42,447 bases of DNA from Planctomycetaceae bacterium (GTDB lineage: Bacteria; Planctomycetota; Planctomycetia; Pirellulales; Thermoguttaceae). Where the stretch lies: the NCBI GenBank assembly GCA_031268995.1, contig JAIRWK010000131.1:1-42447 (forward strand), in the 5' to 3' direction. Within the stretch, counting starts at the first letter, position 1. Each line of letters starts with the position of its first letter. The translations under genes and the position numbers were made by a program. Shown here piece after piece: positions 17,300 through 27,133 of the stretch. The notes beneath the pieces are model-generated. The model searched no databases. It saw nothing but the letters and a program-made list of their open reading frames with translations, and was not told where the DNA came from.

Positions 17300-18019
17300 A
17301 TGATTGAGTTAGGGGTCAATATAGATCATGTTGCGACGTTGCGTCAAGTGCGGCGGACGGTTGAACCTGATCCGGTTTGGGGAGCGGTGTTATCGGAGCT
17401 TGGCGGGGCGGATGGTATTACGGTGCATTTGCGGGAAGACCGGCGGCATATAAATGATCGTGATGTTAAGATATTGCGGGAGACGGTTCGTTGTAAATTA
17501 AATTTGGAGATGGCGGCGGTTGACGAGATTGTTGGTATTGCTTGCGATGTCAAACCGGATCAGGCAACACTTGTCCCCGAACGCCGCGAGGAAATAACAA
17601 CAGAGGGCGGGCTTGATGTTGCGGGTCAATTCAATAACGTACAAAAAATCGTTAAACAACTTAAAGATGTTGGAATTGTTGTGAGTTTATTTCTTGATCC
17701 TGAAGTGCGGCAAATTGAGGCTGGGATACGGACGGGTTGTGATGCTATTGAGATTCATACGGGCAAATATGCAACATCAAAAAATCCTCAAGATATTTCT
17801 GATGAGCTTTCAAGAATTTCGGAAGTTGGAGTGATGGTTGTGGGGGCGGGTTTACGGCTTCATGCCGGTCATGGTTTGACTTACCACAACGTACTACCGA
17901 TTGCAAAAATCCCAAAGATGCTTGAATTAAACATCGGACACAGCATAATTTCCCGCGCAATAATGGTCGGTCTAAAAAATGCCGTACAAGAAATGAAACA
18001 ATTACTCAAAAATTTCTGA
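17300..18019 (+). CDS. pdxJ: Pyridoxine 5'-phosphate synthase
   Basis: [56 protein letters not shown], a PdxJ signature; full length. Confidence 0.97.
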   Translation: MIELGVNIDHVATLRQVRRTVEPDPVWGAVLSELGGADGITVHLREDRRHINDRDVKILRETVRCKLNLEMAAVDEIVGIACDVKPDQATLVPERREEITTEGGLDVAGQFNNVQKIVKQLKDVGIVVSLFLDPEVRQIEAGIRTGCDAIEIHTGKYATSKNPQDISDELSRISEVGVMVVGAGLRLHAGHGLTYHNVLPIAKIPKMLELNIGHSIISRAIMVGLKNAVQEMKQLLKNF

Positions 18020-18036
18020 ACACTTCGGGAAATTTT

Positions 18037-18152
18037 TATACCGTAGCCGGTAAGGCGATAGGCTTCGCCCTTGAACAACCGCTTCACGTTGTTACGCTTG
18101 CCTAACGCTCCGCGTTGTAGGTTTACCGTAGCTTTAAAACAGCTTCAGTATA
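18037..18152 (-). repeat. Family-1 repeat, long form
   Basis: tataccgtagccggtaaggcgataggcttcgcccttgaacaaccgcttcacgttg...aaaacagcttcagtata. Confidence 0.9.
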
Positions 18153-18255
18153 AACACGAAAAGCGCAAAAAATACTAAAGGATTTTTAAAAATTCCCCTT
18201 TCGCGTTTTTAGTGCATTTCGTGTTTTAAATCCCCCCTTTACCGAAAAAATTAAA

Positions 18256-19191
18256 ATGGAATCTTACAGACCTAAATATACGGTTGATTTACACTCGCAC
18301 ACAAATCGTTCGGACGGCAATGACGAGCCGGCGGAATTTTTGCGGAATGCGTCGGAGATTGGGATGTTGGTTGTTGCGATAACGGATCATGATGTGTTTC
18401 CGCCGGCAACCGTTTCTGTTGACAACAAAACAATTCCGACACAGGAATATGCCAAGTCGTTGGGCTTATCGGTGTTGTTGGGCATGGAGGTATCGTGTGA
18501 GACCAATGTTGATGATGTTCATATTGTTTGTTTTGGTTGTGATTGGGGCAAGTCGCCGCTTTCGCGTCTTCCTGCAATAGTAGAGGAATCAAAAATTGAA
18601 TCGTATCGTCAAGTTGTTGAGCGGTTGCGGTTGAATGGTATGAATATTTTGTGGTCGGAGTTGACGTGTGATGTTGGGCGTGTTGATGGCGGGGTTCAGA
18701 AGAAGCATATATTTGAGTTGTTGGCGGCTAAGGGTTATGCGGAGAGTTGGCAAGCGGCGAAAATTATGGTGCGGGACAATCCCGATTATGATATTAAACG
18801 ACAAAAACCAGACGCAATCGCAACAATTCAATCAATACACGACGCAGGCGGTATTGCAATTTTAGCGCATCCGTATTTGATTGACGAAGAGGTTACGAGT
18901 GAGGGCAAATTGGTTTCGCGTGATGTATTTATTAGGCGTTTAATTGATGCGGGGCTTGATGGTATTGAGGCAACTTACACTTATGATAAAACAAGCTACA
19001 AAGGCAAACAAAGTCCGGCGGAGATTGCGAATGAAGTTATTGAGCGTTATAGAGGGTTAGTTGCTATAATTTCGGGCGGTTCGGACTATCACGGCGACCA
19101 CAAAAAAGGAACAAAAAATCCGCGACGTATTGGAGATGCCGGAATTGAGGTAGAATATTTCCAAAATAATAAAATTTTGCGTGAACTATAA
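18256..19191 (+). CDS. PHP-domain phosphoesterase (YciV/Rnm-like)
   Basis: YTVDLHSHTNRSDGNDEPAEFLRNASEIGMLVVAITDHDVF..; AILAHPYLI; SGGSDYHGDHK. Confidence 0.85.
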   Translation: MESYRPKYTVDLHSHTNRSDGNDEPAEFLRNASEIGMLVVAITDHDVFPPATVSVDNKTIPTQEYAKSLGLSVLLGMEVSCETNVDDVHIVCFGCDWGKSPLSRLPAIVEESKIESYRQVVERLRLNGMNILWSELTCDVGRVDGGVQKKHIFELLAAKGYAESWQAAKIMVRDNPDYDIKRQKPDAIATIQSIHDAGGIAILAHPYLIDEEVTSEGKLVSRDVFIRRLIDAGLDGIEATYTYDKTSYKGKQSPAEIANEVIERYRGLVAIISGGSDYHGDHKKGTKNPRRIGDAGIEVEYFQNNKILREL

Positions 19192-19198
19192 AAAAATA

Positions 19199-19480
19199 GT
19201 AACCGTTCACACTTATTTTTTGTAATCGTTCACTGAACAGATTTTAAACGCGAAACACGCGAAAGATCACGAAAGTTCGCGAAAAATAGTTTCGTGTTGT
19301 TTCGCGGAAATTTCGTGCATTTTGCGTTAAAAAACAATTGCTATACCGAAGCCGGTATGGGCGGTAGGCTTCGCCCCTGAACAACCGCTTCACGTTGTTG
19401 CGCTTGCGTGTTCAGCTTCGGGAATTTCAAAACAGCTTTAGTATATCACCGCACAAACGCAAAACCGTGTGAACGGTTAC
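19199..19480. repeat. Composite element: family-5 core plus family-1 copy inside 12-bp perfect terminal inverted repeats
   Basis: GTAACCGTTCAC (19199-19210) ... GTGAACGGTTAC (19469-19480); contains the cgcgaaa palindrome and a short-form family-1 copy at 19342-19445. Confidence 0.88.
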
Positions 19481-19705
19481 GAAAAATATATCGTTAATAA
19501 CTCATGTTACGCATGAGCGATTAACAATCGAAGAAACAGTTTTTTTGCCCTGAAAGGGCGCGAGCATCAGCGTAGGGCAACGCCCTACGGAACATGCAGT
19601 TGGTTTTTAGAATTTCACCAATAATATTTTTGTGCAAATTCCTGTCCCTTTTGTCCCTCATGTCCCTTATGTCCCTCCAATAAAAATTTTAACAAAATTA
19701 ACAAA

Positions 19706-20011
19706 ATGCCAAAACTAGACATTACTGTTCAACACAATCTTGACAAAAACGAAGCGACAAAACGCCTCCAAGTCAAAGAAGCTGAAATTAAAGAAAAACA
19801 CGTTTATACGGTAACTGACCTGCAAGAAACTTGGGTGTCGCAGGATGCAATGGATTTTTCGTTCAAGATTTATGGATTTTCTTTGAAGGGGTCGGTTAAG
19901 TCGTTGGATGGTGCGGTGCAGATTATTATTGATCTTCCGTTTGCCGCGATGATGTTCAAAGGAACGATTGAGAGCGAGGTAAGAAAGGAGTTGACGCAAG
20001 TATTAAGATAG
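19706..20011 (+). CDS. Polyhydroxyalkanoic acid system family protein
   Basis: 101 aa MPKLDITVQHNLDKNEATKRLQ...FSFKIYGFSLKGSVKSLDGAVQIIIDLPFAAMMFKGTIESEVRKELTQVL resembles the small PHA granule/system family. Confidence 0.75.
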   Translation: MPKLDITVQHNLDKNEATKRLQVKEAEIKEKHVYTVTDLQETWVSQDAMDFSFKIYGFSLKGSVKSLDGAVQIIIDLPFAAMMFKGTIESEVRKELTQVLR

Positions 20012-20035
20012 CGAATTCCAAAAATCTCAGTATCT

Positions 20036-20216
20036 TGTTGATAAAAATTCCATCGACTGATTTTAAATAACCACAGAGAACACAGAGAACACAGAGGTTT
20101 TAAATACGAAAATATTGGAAAAAAATTCGTTTCTTTCGTAGTCAAAATATTTATCTCTGTGAACTCTGTGTTCTCTGTGGTTGATAAAAATGGTTGATAA
20201 AAATTCCATCGACTGA
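20036..20216. repeat. Family-2 palindrome with one end inverted
   Basis: gttgataaaaattccatcgactga occurs as a direct repeat on both sides of the accacagagaacacagag palindrome. Confidence 0.85.
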
Positions 20217-20464
20217 ATAATTATTGGGTTTTTTTGGTTTTTGGGGGAATATTTTTTGAAAATTATGATTTTGTACTGGAGTTTCTTCGGGCGTGCAAGT
20301 AGAATATTTCGTTGCGTGAGATAAGTGTACTTGAAAATGACAACTGTCTTACGTCCGTTTGTGTATGTTGGGCGTGCAATGAGTTTCGGCGATTCAAAAC
20401 ATAGAAGCCTGTTTTTCAAAGAACAAGCAGACAAAGGTTGCCGAAGAATAAAGCATGAACAACA

Positions 20465-20590
20465 TATACTCAAGCTGTTTTGTAATTCCTGAAGCTACGG
20501 TAAACCTGCAACGCAGAGCGTTAGGCAAATGCAACAACGTGAAGCGGTTGTTCAAGGGCGAAGCCTACCGCCCATACCGGCTTTGGTATA
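20465..20590 (+). repeat. Family-1 repeat, long form
   Basis: tatactcaagctgttttgtaattcctgaagctacggtaaacctgcaacgcagagcgttagg...ccggctttggtata. Confidence 0.9.
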
Positions 20591-20917
20591 AAACCTCCGG
20601 TTGACAATGTACCCCAAAAAGCGTTTTATGCGGTACAAGAAAAAATTACCCGCCATGAAATAAATTTGATATGGTTGGTTTTATTGTCGGAGGTTGGTTA
20701 GAGATTAACCATGCAAGTTTTGTAGGTCGTTGATCGGTTAGCGGTTGTTGCTATCGAAACGGCGAAATGTTAATATGCTGTTTGTACAATAAATTTCGGA
20801 CAACGCCAAAAGGCATGAAAAAACCGAATTTAATTATACGGTAAAAAAGCAAGGCGAAAGCGGACAGGATTGTAAGTATAAGCAGTTAAAACCTTAAATT
20901 TTAGAAGGAGATTTAAA

Positions 20918-21850
20918 ATGAAAAAAAATCAAGTTAAATTAGGTTTCACTTTGATTGAGCTTCTCGTAGTCATTTCGATTATCGGGATGTTGGCAGGGTT
21001 ACTATTGCCAGCTATTCAATCTGCTAGAGAGACTGGTCGTAGGGCTGTGTGTATCAGCAACCAACGGCAACTCGCGTACCAGTTAGTCGCTTCCGCGTCA
21101 AGCGCAACTGGTTTTCCAGCACTCATGAAAGGATATGTCGGTACTGGCAGATCGTATTCGTGGGTTATCCAGCTCATGCCCGTAATTGAGGAACAAGACC
21201 TCTATGCCAGTATAAGAGATACAACAACTAATCCTACCCTCACTGCCGATACGGGATTACTAGCTTATACGATTCCAGTGTTGAAATGTAAGAGTTCAAC
21301 GAATGTAGGTTCGACGGGAGCGAAGATCAGTTATGTTATAAACGGTGGAGTCAATGATTCCAATGCGGGTGCATTAAGCACACTTGACGTAAGATATTCG
21401 GCTGCCCCCACACGTAGTCGCATAGCTGGTGGTGATAGTGGTATCAATTGTCTCGGAGTCAAAATTGAAGAAATAAAGTCCACCACTAAAACAATTGTCA
21501 TATCCGAAAATCTGCAGGCAGGTTCTTGGAGTTTTGGAGCCTCTGGTGGCGGTACTGGTGGTGGTACATTCTCAGATGATGGTGATATAGAAGCAAATTT
21601 AGCTTTCACTTACGATGGTGCATACACTTCGGGAACACCGGCAATCAATGCTATCAATCAGGGTAGCAGCACTAATGATGAACCATCAAACGCGACAGCT
21701 CGTCCTTCGTCGAATCATCCTGGTGTTGTTAATGCCGGATTTGCCGATGGCGGAGCAAGGCAGTTAAATGAGAATATCAATTACGAAGTTTACATTAGAC
21801 TATGCCAACCAAATGAAGGAAGAATTGATTCGGCAGATCTTGGCTGGTAG
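20918..21850 (+). CDS. DUF1559 prepilin-type N-terminal cleavage protein
   Basis: [38 protein letters not shown]-terminal [13 protein letters not shown] (H-x9-DG); SD-like agaaggag upstream. Confidence 0.93.
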   Translation: MKKNQVKLGFTLIELLVVISIIGMLAGLLLPAIQSARETGRRAVCISNQRQLAYQLVASASSATGFPALMKGYVGTGRSYSWVIQLMPVIEEQDLYASIRDTTTNPTLTADTGLLAYTIPVLKCKSSTNVGSTGAKISYVINGGVNDSNAGALSTLDVRYSAAPTRSRIAGGDSGINCLGVKIEEIKSTTKTIVISENLQAGSWSFGASGGGTGGGTFSDDGDIEANLAFTYDGAYTSGTPAINAINQGSSTNDEPSNATARPSSNHPGVVNAGFADGGARQLNENINYEVYIRLCQPNEGRIDSADLGW

Positions 21851-21879
21851 AGTATTTTGATTAGTTTTTACTATTTTTG

Positions 21880-21922
21880 AAATCGTCGTAGTCTTATGTG
21901 TTAGGACTGCGGCGATTTTTTT
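21880..21922 (+). terminator. Rho-independent-like terminator after the DUF1559 gene
   Basis: aaatcgtcgtagtc-ttatgtgtta-ggactgcggcgattttttt; about 14 bp stem with G:U pairs, then a T run. Confidence 0.8.
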
Positions 21923-21991
21923 GTGGTTCGTAACTATTCAGTCGATGGAATTTTTATCAACCACAGAGAACACAGAGATAAATATTTTGTA

Positions 21992-22102
21992 TAAGCACGC
22001 AGACGACGCAGATTCAGGAAGGATATTCGCAAGATCGGATTTTTTTATTTTCTGATCTTACGAAAATCTCTCCCAAAATCTGCGTCGTCTGCGTGCTTGT
22101 TT
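21992..22102. repeat. Family-4 palindrome fused to a half family-2 element (21931-21985)
   Basis: gtaactattcagtcgatggaatttttatcaaccacagagaacacagag then gcacgcagacgacgcagatt..aatctgcgtcgtctgcgtgc. Confidence 0.85.
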
Positions 22103-22128
22103 GGTTTATACCGCTTTAGGGCAATGTT

Positions 22129-24762
22129 TTAACTTACGCTGCTTGTAACTATTTCCGGTTCTTCGTTTTTTTCCGCGACTTTTTTTTCTAGGGTAATATA
22201 TTGCGTGTTAAGGTGTTCTTTGGCTGCGTCATCAACTTCGTCAAACATTCTTCCCTCGAAAAAGAGTTGCTTCTTGTCGCCGACAACCTTTACATTCACA
22301 GAAATTATATCCTTGCCGTCAAATTCACCACCCAACAACTCTTCCGATAACGGGTCTTCCACCATGCTCTCAATCGACCGCCGCAAAGGTCTTGCGCCAA
22401 AATCAAGATTGCTGCCTTTTTTGATCAACAAAGCCTTCGACTCATCCGACAACAATAATTTGAACCCCTTTTCCCAAAGCCTGTCCCTAACCTTGCGCAA
22501 CTCTAACTCCACGACCTCATTCAAATCATTCTCCGTCAAATGCCTAAACACAATAATATCATCACAACGCCCCACAAACTCCGGTCGGAAAATCCGATCA
22601 ATCTGCTCATGTACACGCTCTTTCATACTTTCGTAACTTGCGTCTTCTGTTGGTTTTTGGAATCCGAAAGCGGACTCGTTTTTGATCGCTTCCGCGCCGG
22701 CGTTGGTTGTCATGATTAGAATCGAATTTTTGAAGTCAACATGCCGCCCGAAACTGTCCGTCAAACGTCCCTCCTCCATTATCTGCAACATCATATTGAA
22801 CACATCGGGATGCGCCTTTTCGATTTCGTCAAGCAGGACAACAGAATACGGACGATGCCTAATTTTCTCGGTAAGTTGCCCGCCCTCCTCATGCCCAACA
22901 TATCCGGGCGGCGCGCCAATCAAACGGCTGACGTTGTGTTTTTCCATGTACTCGCTCATGTCAATCTGAATCAACGCATCAGAATTGCCAAACATAAATT
23001 CCGCTAACGCCTTCGCCAAAAGCGTTTTACCAACCCCCGTCGGTCCCGCAAAAATAAACGCACCAGTCGGTCGCTTCGGGTCTTTCAATCCGCTCCGACT
23101 CCGACGAACCGCTCGCGAAACCGCCTTAATCGCCTCATTTTGGCTAATCACACGTTTGTGCAATTCCGCTTCCATTTCCATCAAACGTTTCGTATCTTCT
23201 TTGCTCATACGGGTAAGGGGAATACCCGTCATTTTTGAAATCACATCAGCAACCACCACCTCATCAACCGTGCCAATGTTTTCCTTCATTTTATCTTGTG
23301 CTTCGCGGCGTTTGCGTGTAATTTTGTCAATCTCGTCGCGCAACACCAACGCCTTCTCGAAATTCTGTTCGCCCACCGCCGCTTCTTTTTCCTTGTTCAA
23401 ATTCACAAGCTGATTGTCAAGCTCTTTCATTGAAGCCGGTGTCGTCATTGATCGCAAATGAACTCTTGCCCCCGCTTCGTCAATTACATCTATCGCCTTG
23501 TCCGGCAAACACCTACCGCTAATATATCTGCTCGACAAATCCACCGCCGATTGCAAGGCATCATCCGTAATCGTAACGTGATGATGTTTTTCGTAACGGT
23601 CTCGCAACCCTTTCAGAATTTCTACCGTTTGCGATTGGCTTGGCGGCTCAACCATGACGATTTGGAATCGCCGATCAAGAGCAGAATCTTTTTCGATGTA
23701 TTTTCTGTACTCATCAAGAGTTGTCGCGCCGATGCACTGTATTTCGCCGCGAGCCAACGCGGGTTTGAGTACATTTGAAGCGTCGATTGCGCCCTCCGCA
23801 CCGCCCGCCCCAACAATCGTGTGCAACTCATCAACAAACAAAATCAATCGCCGTACCTTTTTTACCTCGCTCATTATTGCTTTGATTCGTTCCTCAAATT
23901 GACCGCGATACTTCGTACCCGCAACCATCATCGCAACATCAAGAGCAACAATCCGATAATTCCGCAACAACTCTGGAACATGACCGTCAACAATCAATTG
24001 CGCCAACCCCTCCGCAATCGCCGTTTTGCCAACTCCAGCTTCACCAAGCAACACAGGATTATTTTTTGTCCGGCGACAAAGAATTTGCATTGTGCGTTCG
24101 ATTTCCTTGTCTCGACCGATTACCGGATCGAGTTTGTGTTGACGGGCAAGATCGGTCAAATCGCGGGCAAAACTGTCGGTTGCGGGGGTTTTTTTATTGT
24201 TATTTCCGCCTCGTCGTTGCGAATCGTCGTCATCCGCTCCGCCGCCGCCAACCCCGACATATTCGTAATCGCGTTCAACCGGTCTGTTCGTGTTATTACT
24301 GTTGTTGTTATTATTGTCAACTCCATGCCCAAGCAAATTCAAAACCTCTTGACGGACATTTTCAAGTTTTAGCCCAAGATTCATAAGCACTTGCGCCGCA
24401 ACACCTTCCTGCTCGCGTAAAAGACCGAGCAAAATATGTTCCGTGCCGACGTAATTATGATTCAAATTACGGGCTTCTTCCATCGAAAATTCGATAACTT
24501 TTTTTGCACGTGGAGTTTGAGGCAAACGCCCCATTGTTACCAAATCAGGACCGCTGCGGACGAGTTTCTCTACTTCTTGTCTGATTTTGCGCAAATCAAT
24601 ATCGAGATTTTTAAGAACATTAGCAGCAACTCCGCTACCCTCTTTAAGGAGACCAAGAAGAATATGTTCTGTCCCGATGTATTCGTGATTGAACCGTTGT
24701 GCTTCTTGGTTTGCGAGTTGCATTACTTTTCTTGCTCTATCTGTAAATCTTTCGTATGGCAT
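22129..24762 (-). CDS. clpC: ATP-dependent Clp protease ATP-binding subunit ClpC
   Basis: 877 aa; two Clp_N repeats, [16 protein letters not shown] and [20 protein letters not shown] Walker motifs, UVR-like linker. Confidence 0.95.
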   Translation of the reverse strand: MPYERFTDRARKVMQLANQEAQRFNHEYIGTEHILLGLLKEGSGVAANVLKNLDIDLRKIRQEVEKLVRSGPDLVTMGRLPQTPRAKKVIEFSMEEARNLNHNYVGTEHILLGLLREQEGVAAQVLMNLGLKLENVRQEVLNLLGHGVDNNNNNSNNTNRPVERDYEYVGVGGGGADDDDSQRRGGNNNKKTPATDSFARDLTDLARQHKLDPVIGRDKEIERTMQILCRRTKNNPVLLGEAGVGKTAIAEGLAQLIVDGHVPELLRNYRIVALDVAMMVAGTKYRGQFEERIKAIMSEVKKVRRLILFVDELHTIVGAGGAEGAIDASNVLKPALARGEIQCIGATTLDEYRKYIEKDSALDRRFQIVMVEPPSQSQTVEILKGLRDRYEKHHHVTITDDALQSAVDLSSRYISGRCLPDKAIDVIDEAGARVHLRSMTTPASMKELDNQLVNLNKEKEAAVGEQNFEKALVLRDEIDKITRKRREAQDKMKENIGTVDEVVVADVISKMTGIPLTRMSKEDTKRLMEMEAELHKRVISQNEAIKAVSRAVRRSRSGLKDPKRPTGAFIFAGPTGVGKTLLAKALAEFMFGNSDALIQIDMSEYMEKHNVSRLIGAPPGYVGHEEGGQLTEKIRHRPYSVVLLDEIEKAHPDVFNMMLQIMEEGRLTDSFGRHVDFKNSILIMTTNAGAEAIKNESAFGFQKPTEDASYESMKERVHEQIDRIFRPEFVGRCDDIIVFRHLTENDLNEVVELELRKVRDRLWEKGFKLLLSDESKALLIKKGSNLDFGARPLRRSIESMVEDPLSEELLGGEFDGKDIISVNVKVVGDKKQLFFEGRMFDEVDDAAKEHLNTQYITLEKKVAEKNEEPEIVTSSVS

Positions 24763-25009
24763 GGTTTTTTGTGCTGAGTTTGAGGAATCGCTATTGCAAT
24801 ATCCGAACTCAAAAAAATTATTTTCGATTTTAAGTTTACGCTAAACCCGATGTTAGCAAAATATTTCGCCCCCGAACAACAGCTTCAGCATAACAACATT
24901 GTGCACACTTCGCGGATGATCAATCGGATTTTAAAACAACTCCAGTATTGTACACCCAAATAGTTGTTTAGCAAGGTGCGGGTAAAATCATACCATAGCC
25001 ATTAGGACG

Positions 25010-25135
25010 ATATACTCATCGCACTATGAAATTCAGTTTTTATTTTTTTTGACAGGATTTGCAGGATGGCAAGATAAACAGGATTTCATTATATCCTGGC
25101 AATCCTAATATCCTGGCAATCCTACTATCCTGTTG
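25010..25135. repeat. Family-3 element abutting a family-1 copy
   Basis: tatactcatcgcactatgaaattcagttttta..gacaggatttgcagg...atcctgttg. Confidence 0.8.
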
Positions 25136-25246
25136 TACTCAAGCTGTTTTAAAATTCCTGAAGCTGCGGTAAACCTACGACGCTGAGCGTTGGGTAAGCG
25201 TAACAACGTGAAGCGGAAGCCTATCGCCTTACCGGCTACGGCATAA
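25135..25246 (+). repeat. Family-1 repeat, long form with a small internal deletion
   Basis: tgtactcaagctgttttaaaattcctgaag...gtgaagcggaagcctatcgccttaccggctacggcata; the gttgttcaagggc block is missing. Confidence 0.88.
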
Positions 25247-25450
25247 TCTTATGAATTACCACGCAAACCGTATTGATTGTAGAGGTTGTCATTTATAATC
25301 TGGTTGTATTGTTCTATTCATTTGCTATGAATTGTTTATTGCGGTAATGACGATCAAATGATCCGAGTGTTTGTCTGTACGATACCAAAGCCGGTGTCGT
25401 TTGGTATGTTTTGGGGTGAAAGAAATTTTGGGCTGGTGGTGGAGTGATTT

Positions 25451-26557
25451 ATGAGAGTTGTTTTAATCGATGTTTTGTGGGCTGTTACAAAACCAGTTTT
25501 TTTGCGGCAGTATTTTTGTTGTTTTCTTTTATTATTTTTTTCGGGTTGTGTGGCTTTGACGGCGTGGTTTGATCCGAAGCCGATAGGTACACCGAATTTC
25601 CGTGATATACCTACGGAGGCATCAAAAACGATTTTGCCCGAATATTGGCTTGAGCCGCCTGATATAATTTCTGTTGAGGCATTACATCTTGTTCCGAAAG
25701 ACCCTTACGTTTTGCGGGTTTTTGATATTGTTTTTGTCGATGTTCTTGGCACTCTTGATGACGAGCCAATATCGGACAATTACGCAATAGAACCCGGCGG
25801 CACAATTCAACTTGGCGGCTCTTATGGTTCTGTCAAAATTGACGGATTGTCTTTGCGCAAGGCGGAAGAGCGAATCAAAGATCATTTGACGGCAAGTCTT
25901 GGTGCACCTGTTGTTTCGATACATCTTGTCAAGATGTCGGATATTGAGCAAATTGCGGGAACGCATCTTGTTGGTCCTGATGGATATATTACGCTTGGTT
26001 CTTATGGGCGTGTTTTAGTTGCGGGTTTAACTATTCCCGAATGCCGTGAGGCGATAGAGTTGTATCTGTCGAGGGCACTCGAACATCCGCAAGTAGCGAT
26101 TGACGTATTTTCGTATAACAGCAAGGATTATTTTGTAATATTTCAATCAGCTACAGCCGGCGAACAAGTTTTGAGATTTCCGTATACGGGCAACGAAGAT
26201 GTGTTGCGGGCAATTGCCAATTGCAACGGTCTAACTCCCAATGCGTCAAAACGGATTTGGGTTGCCCGACCGATAGGCAATTCGCACAAGCCAATAATTT
26301 TACCGGTTGACTGGGTTGATATTACGGCTTATGGGGGTACGCACACGAATTATCAATTGTTACCTGGTGATCGCGTATTTGTTGTTGAGGATCGTTGGGT
26401 TACGACTGATGGAGTTCTTGCGAGGATAATTGCGCCGATGGAGCGGGTTATGGGCTTTTCGTTGCTTACAGCGTCGGTACTTACACGTTACTACGGACAC
26501 GTAATGACCGGCGGCGGCGAAAGAGGTTTATACAACAACGCCGGTGCTTACAGATAA
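25451..26557 (+). CDS. Polysaccharide biosynthesis/export (Wza-like) lipoprotein
   Basis: N-terminal hydrophobic stretch with lipobox-like FFSGC; YWLEPPDIISVEAL.., two SLBB/Poly_export-like segments (YAIEPGGTIQLGGSYGSVKIDGLS; LVGPDGYITLGSYGRVLVAGLT). Confidence 0.83.
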   Translation: MRVVLIDVLWAVTKPVFLRQYFCCFLLLFFSGCVALTAWFDPKPIGTPNFRDIPTEASKTILPEYWLEPPDIISVEALHLVPKDPYVLRVFDIVFVDVLGTLDDEPISDNYAIEPGGTIQLGGSYGSVKIDGLSLRKAEERIKDHLTASLGAPVVSIHLVKMSDIEQIAGTHLVGPDGYITLGSYGRVLVAGLTIPECREAIELYLSRALEHPQVAIDVFSYNSKDYFVIFQSATAGEQVLRFPYTGNEDVLRAIANCNGLTPNASKRIWVARPIGNSHKPIILPVDWVDITAYGGTHTNYQLLPGDRVFVVEDRWVTTDGVLARIIAPMERVMGFSLLTASVLTRYYGHVMTGGGERGLYNNAGAYR

Positions 26558-26582
26558 CGTTTTGGCGGTTAGTTTAAACATT

Positions 26583-26682
26583 AGCACGCAGATGACACAG
26601 GTTGTTAAAGATAGCCGCAGATCAAATTCTATTTTTTGATCTTGCGAATATCTCCCCAAAATCTGCGTTATCTGCGTGCTGT
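26583..26682. repeat. Family-4 palindrome
   Basis: agcacgcagatgacacagg...aatctgcgttatctgcgtgct. Confidence 0.8.
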
Positions 26683-26958
26683 CTTTTTAAATGGACATTT
26701 TTCTGACAAATTCGGAATAATCTGAAAAGTCAGCTAATCCATATTGTCATTAAAGTCGATATAACCAGATGAAACCGGTTTCGTTTTTTGGTTTCGTGTA
26801 ATTGGCTATTGTATCCCCCCTTATTTTACCGGATTAACAATCATTTCGTTTATTCGTGTTGACATTTGTCTAGTTGGGTCAACTGGGATTTATGTTGAGG
26901 CGATTTTTGGCTACGGTATAAAAAATTATGGGGGTTGTAAAAGGTGGTTATTGCAATT

Positions 26959-27062
26959 TATACTCAAAGTGTTTTAAAATTCCCGAAGAAGGACACGCAA
27001 ACGCGACAACATAAAGCGGTTGCTGAAGGGCGAAACTTACTGCCCGCACCGGCTTCGGTAAA
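26959..27062 (+). repeat. Family-1 repeat, short form
   Basis: tatactcaaagtgttttaaaattcccgaagaaggacacgcaaacgcgacaac...ccggcttcggta. Confidence 0.88.
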
Positions 27063-27133
27063 TTTGTGCGTATCGTTTGGGTACGGCTTTTTCCGAATTT
27101 AGTTTCCTGTGTTAAAGTGAGGGCTATCAGAAT

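Noticed and set aside
18272-18592. Minus-strand ORFs opposite the PHP gene (18256..19191)
   Set aside because: Antisense to a clear coding region with low-complexity composition.
20036-20473. Minus-strand ORFs 19870..20145 and 20063..20473 as genes
   Set aside because: They consist largely of family-2 repeat translation (FSVFSVVI / NHREHRVHRDK).
22205-24777. Several long plus-strand ORFs opposite clpC
   Set aside because: Antisense shadows of a strongly coding gene; no recognisable domains or start signals.
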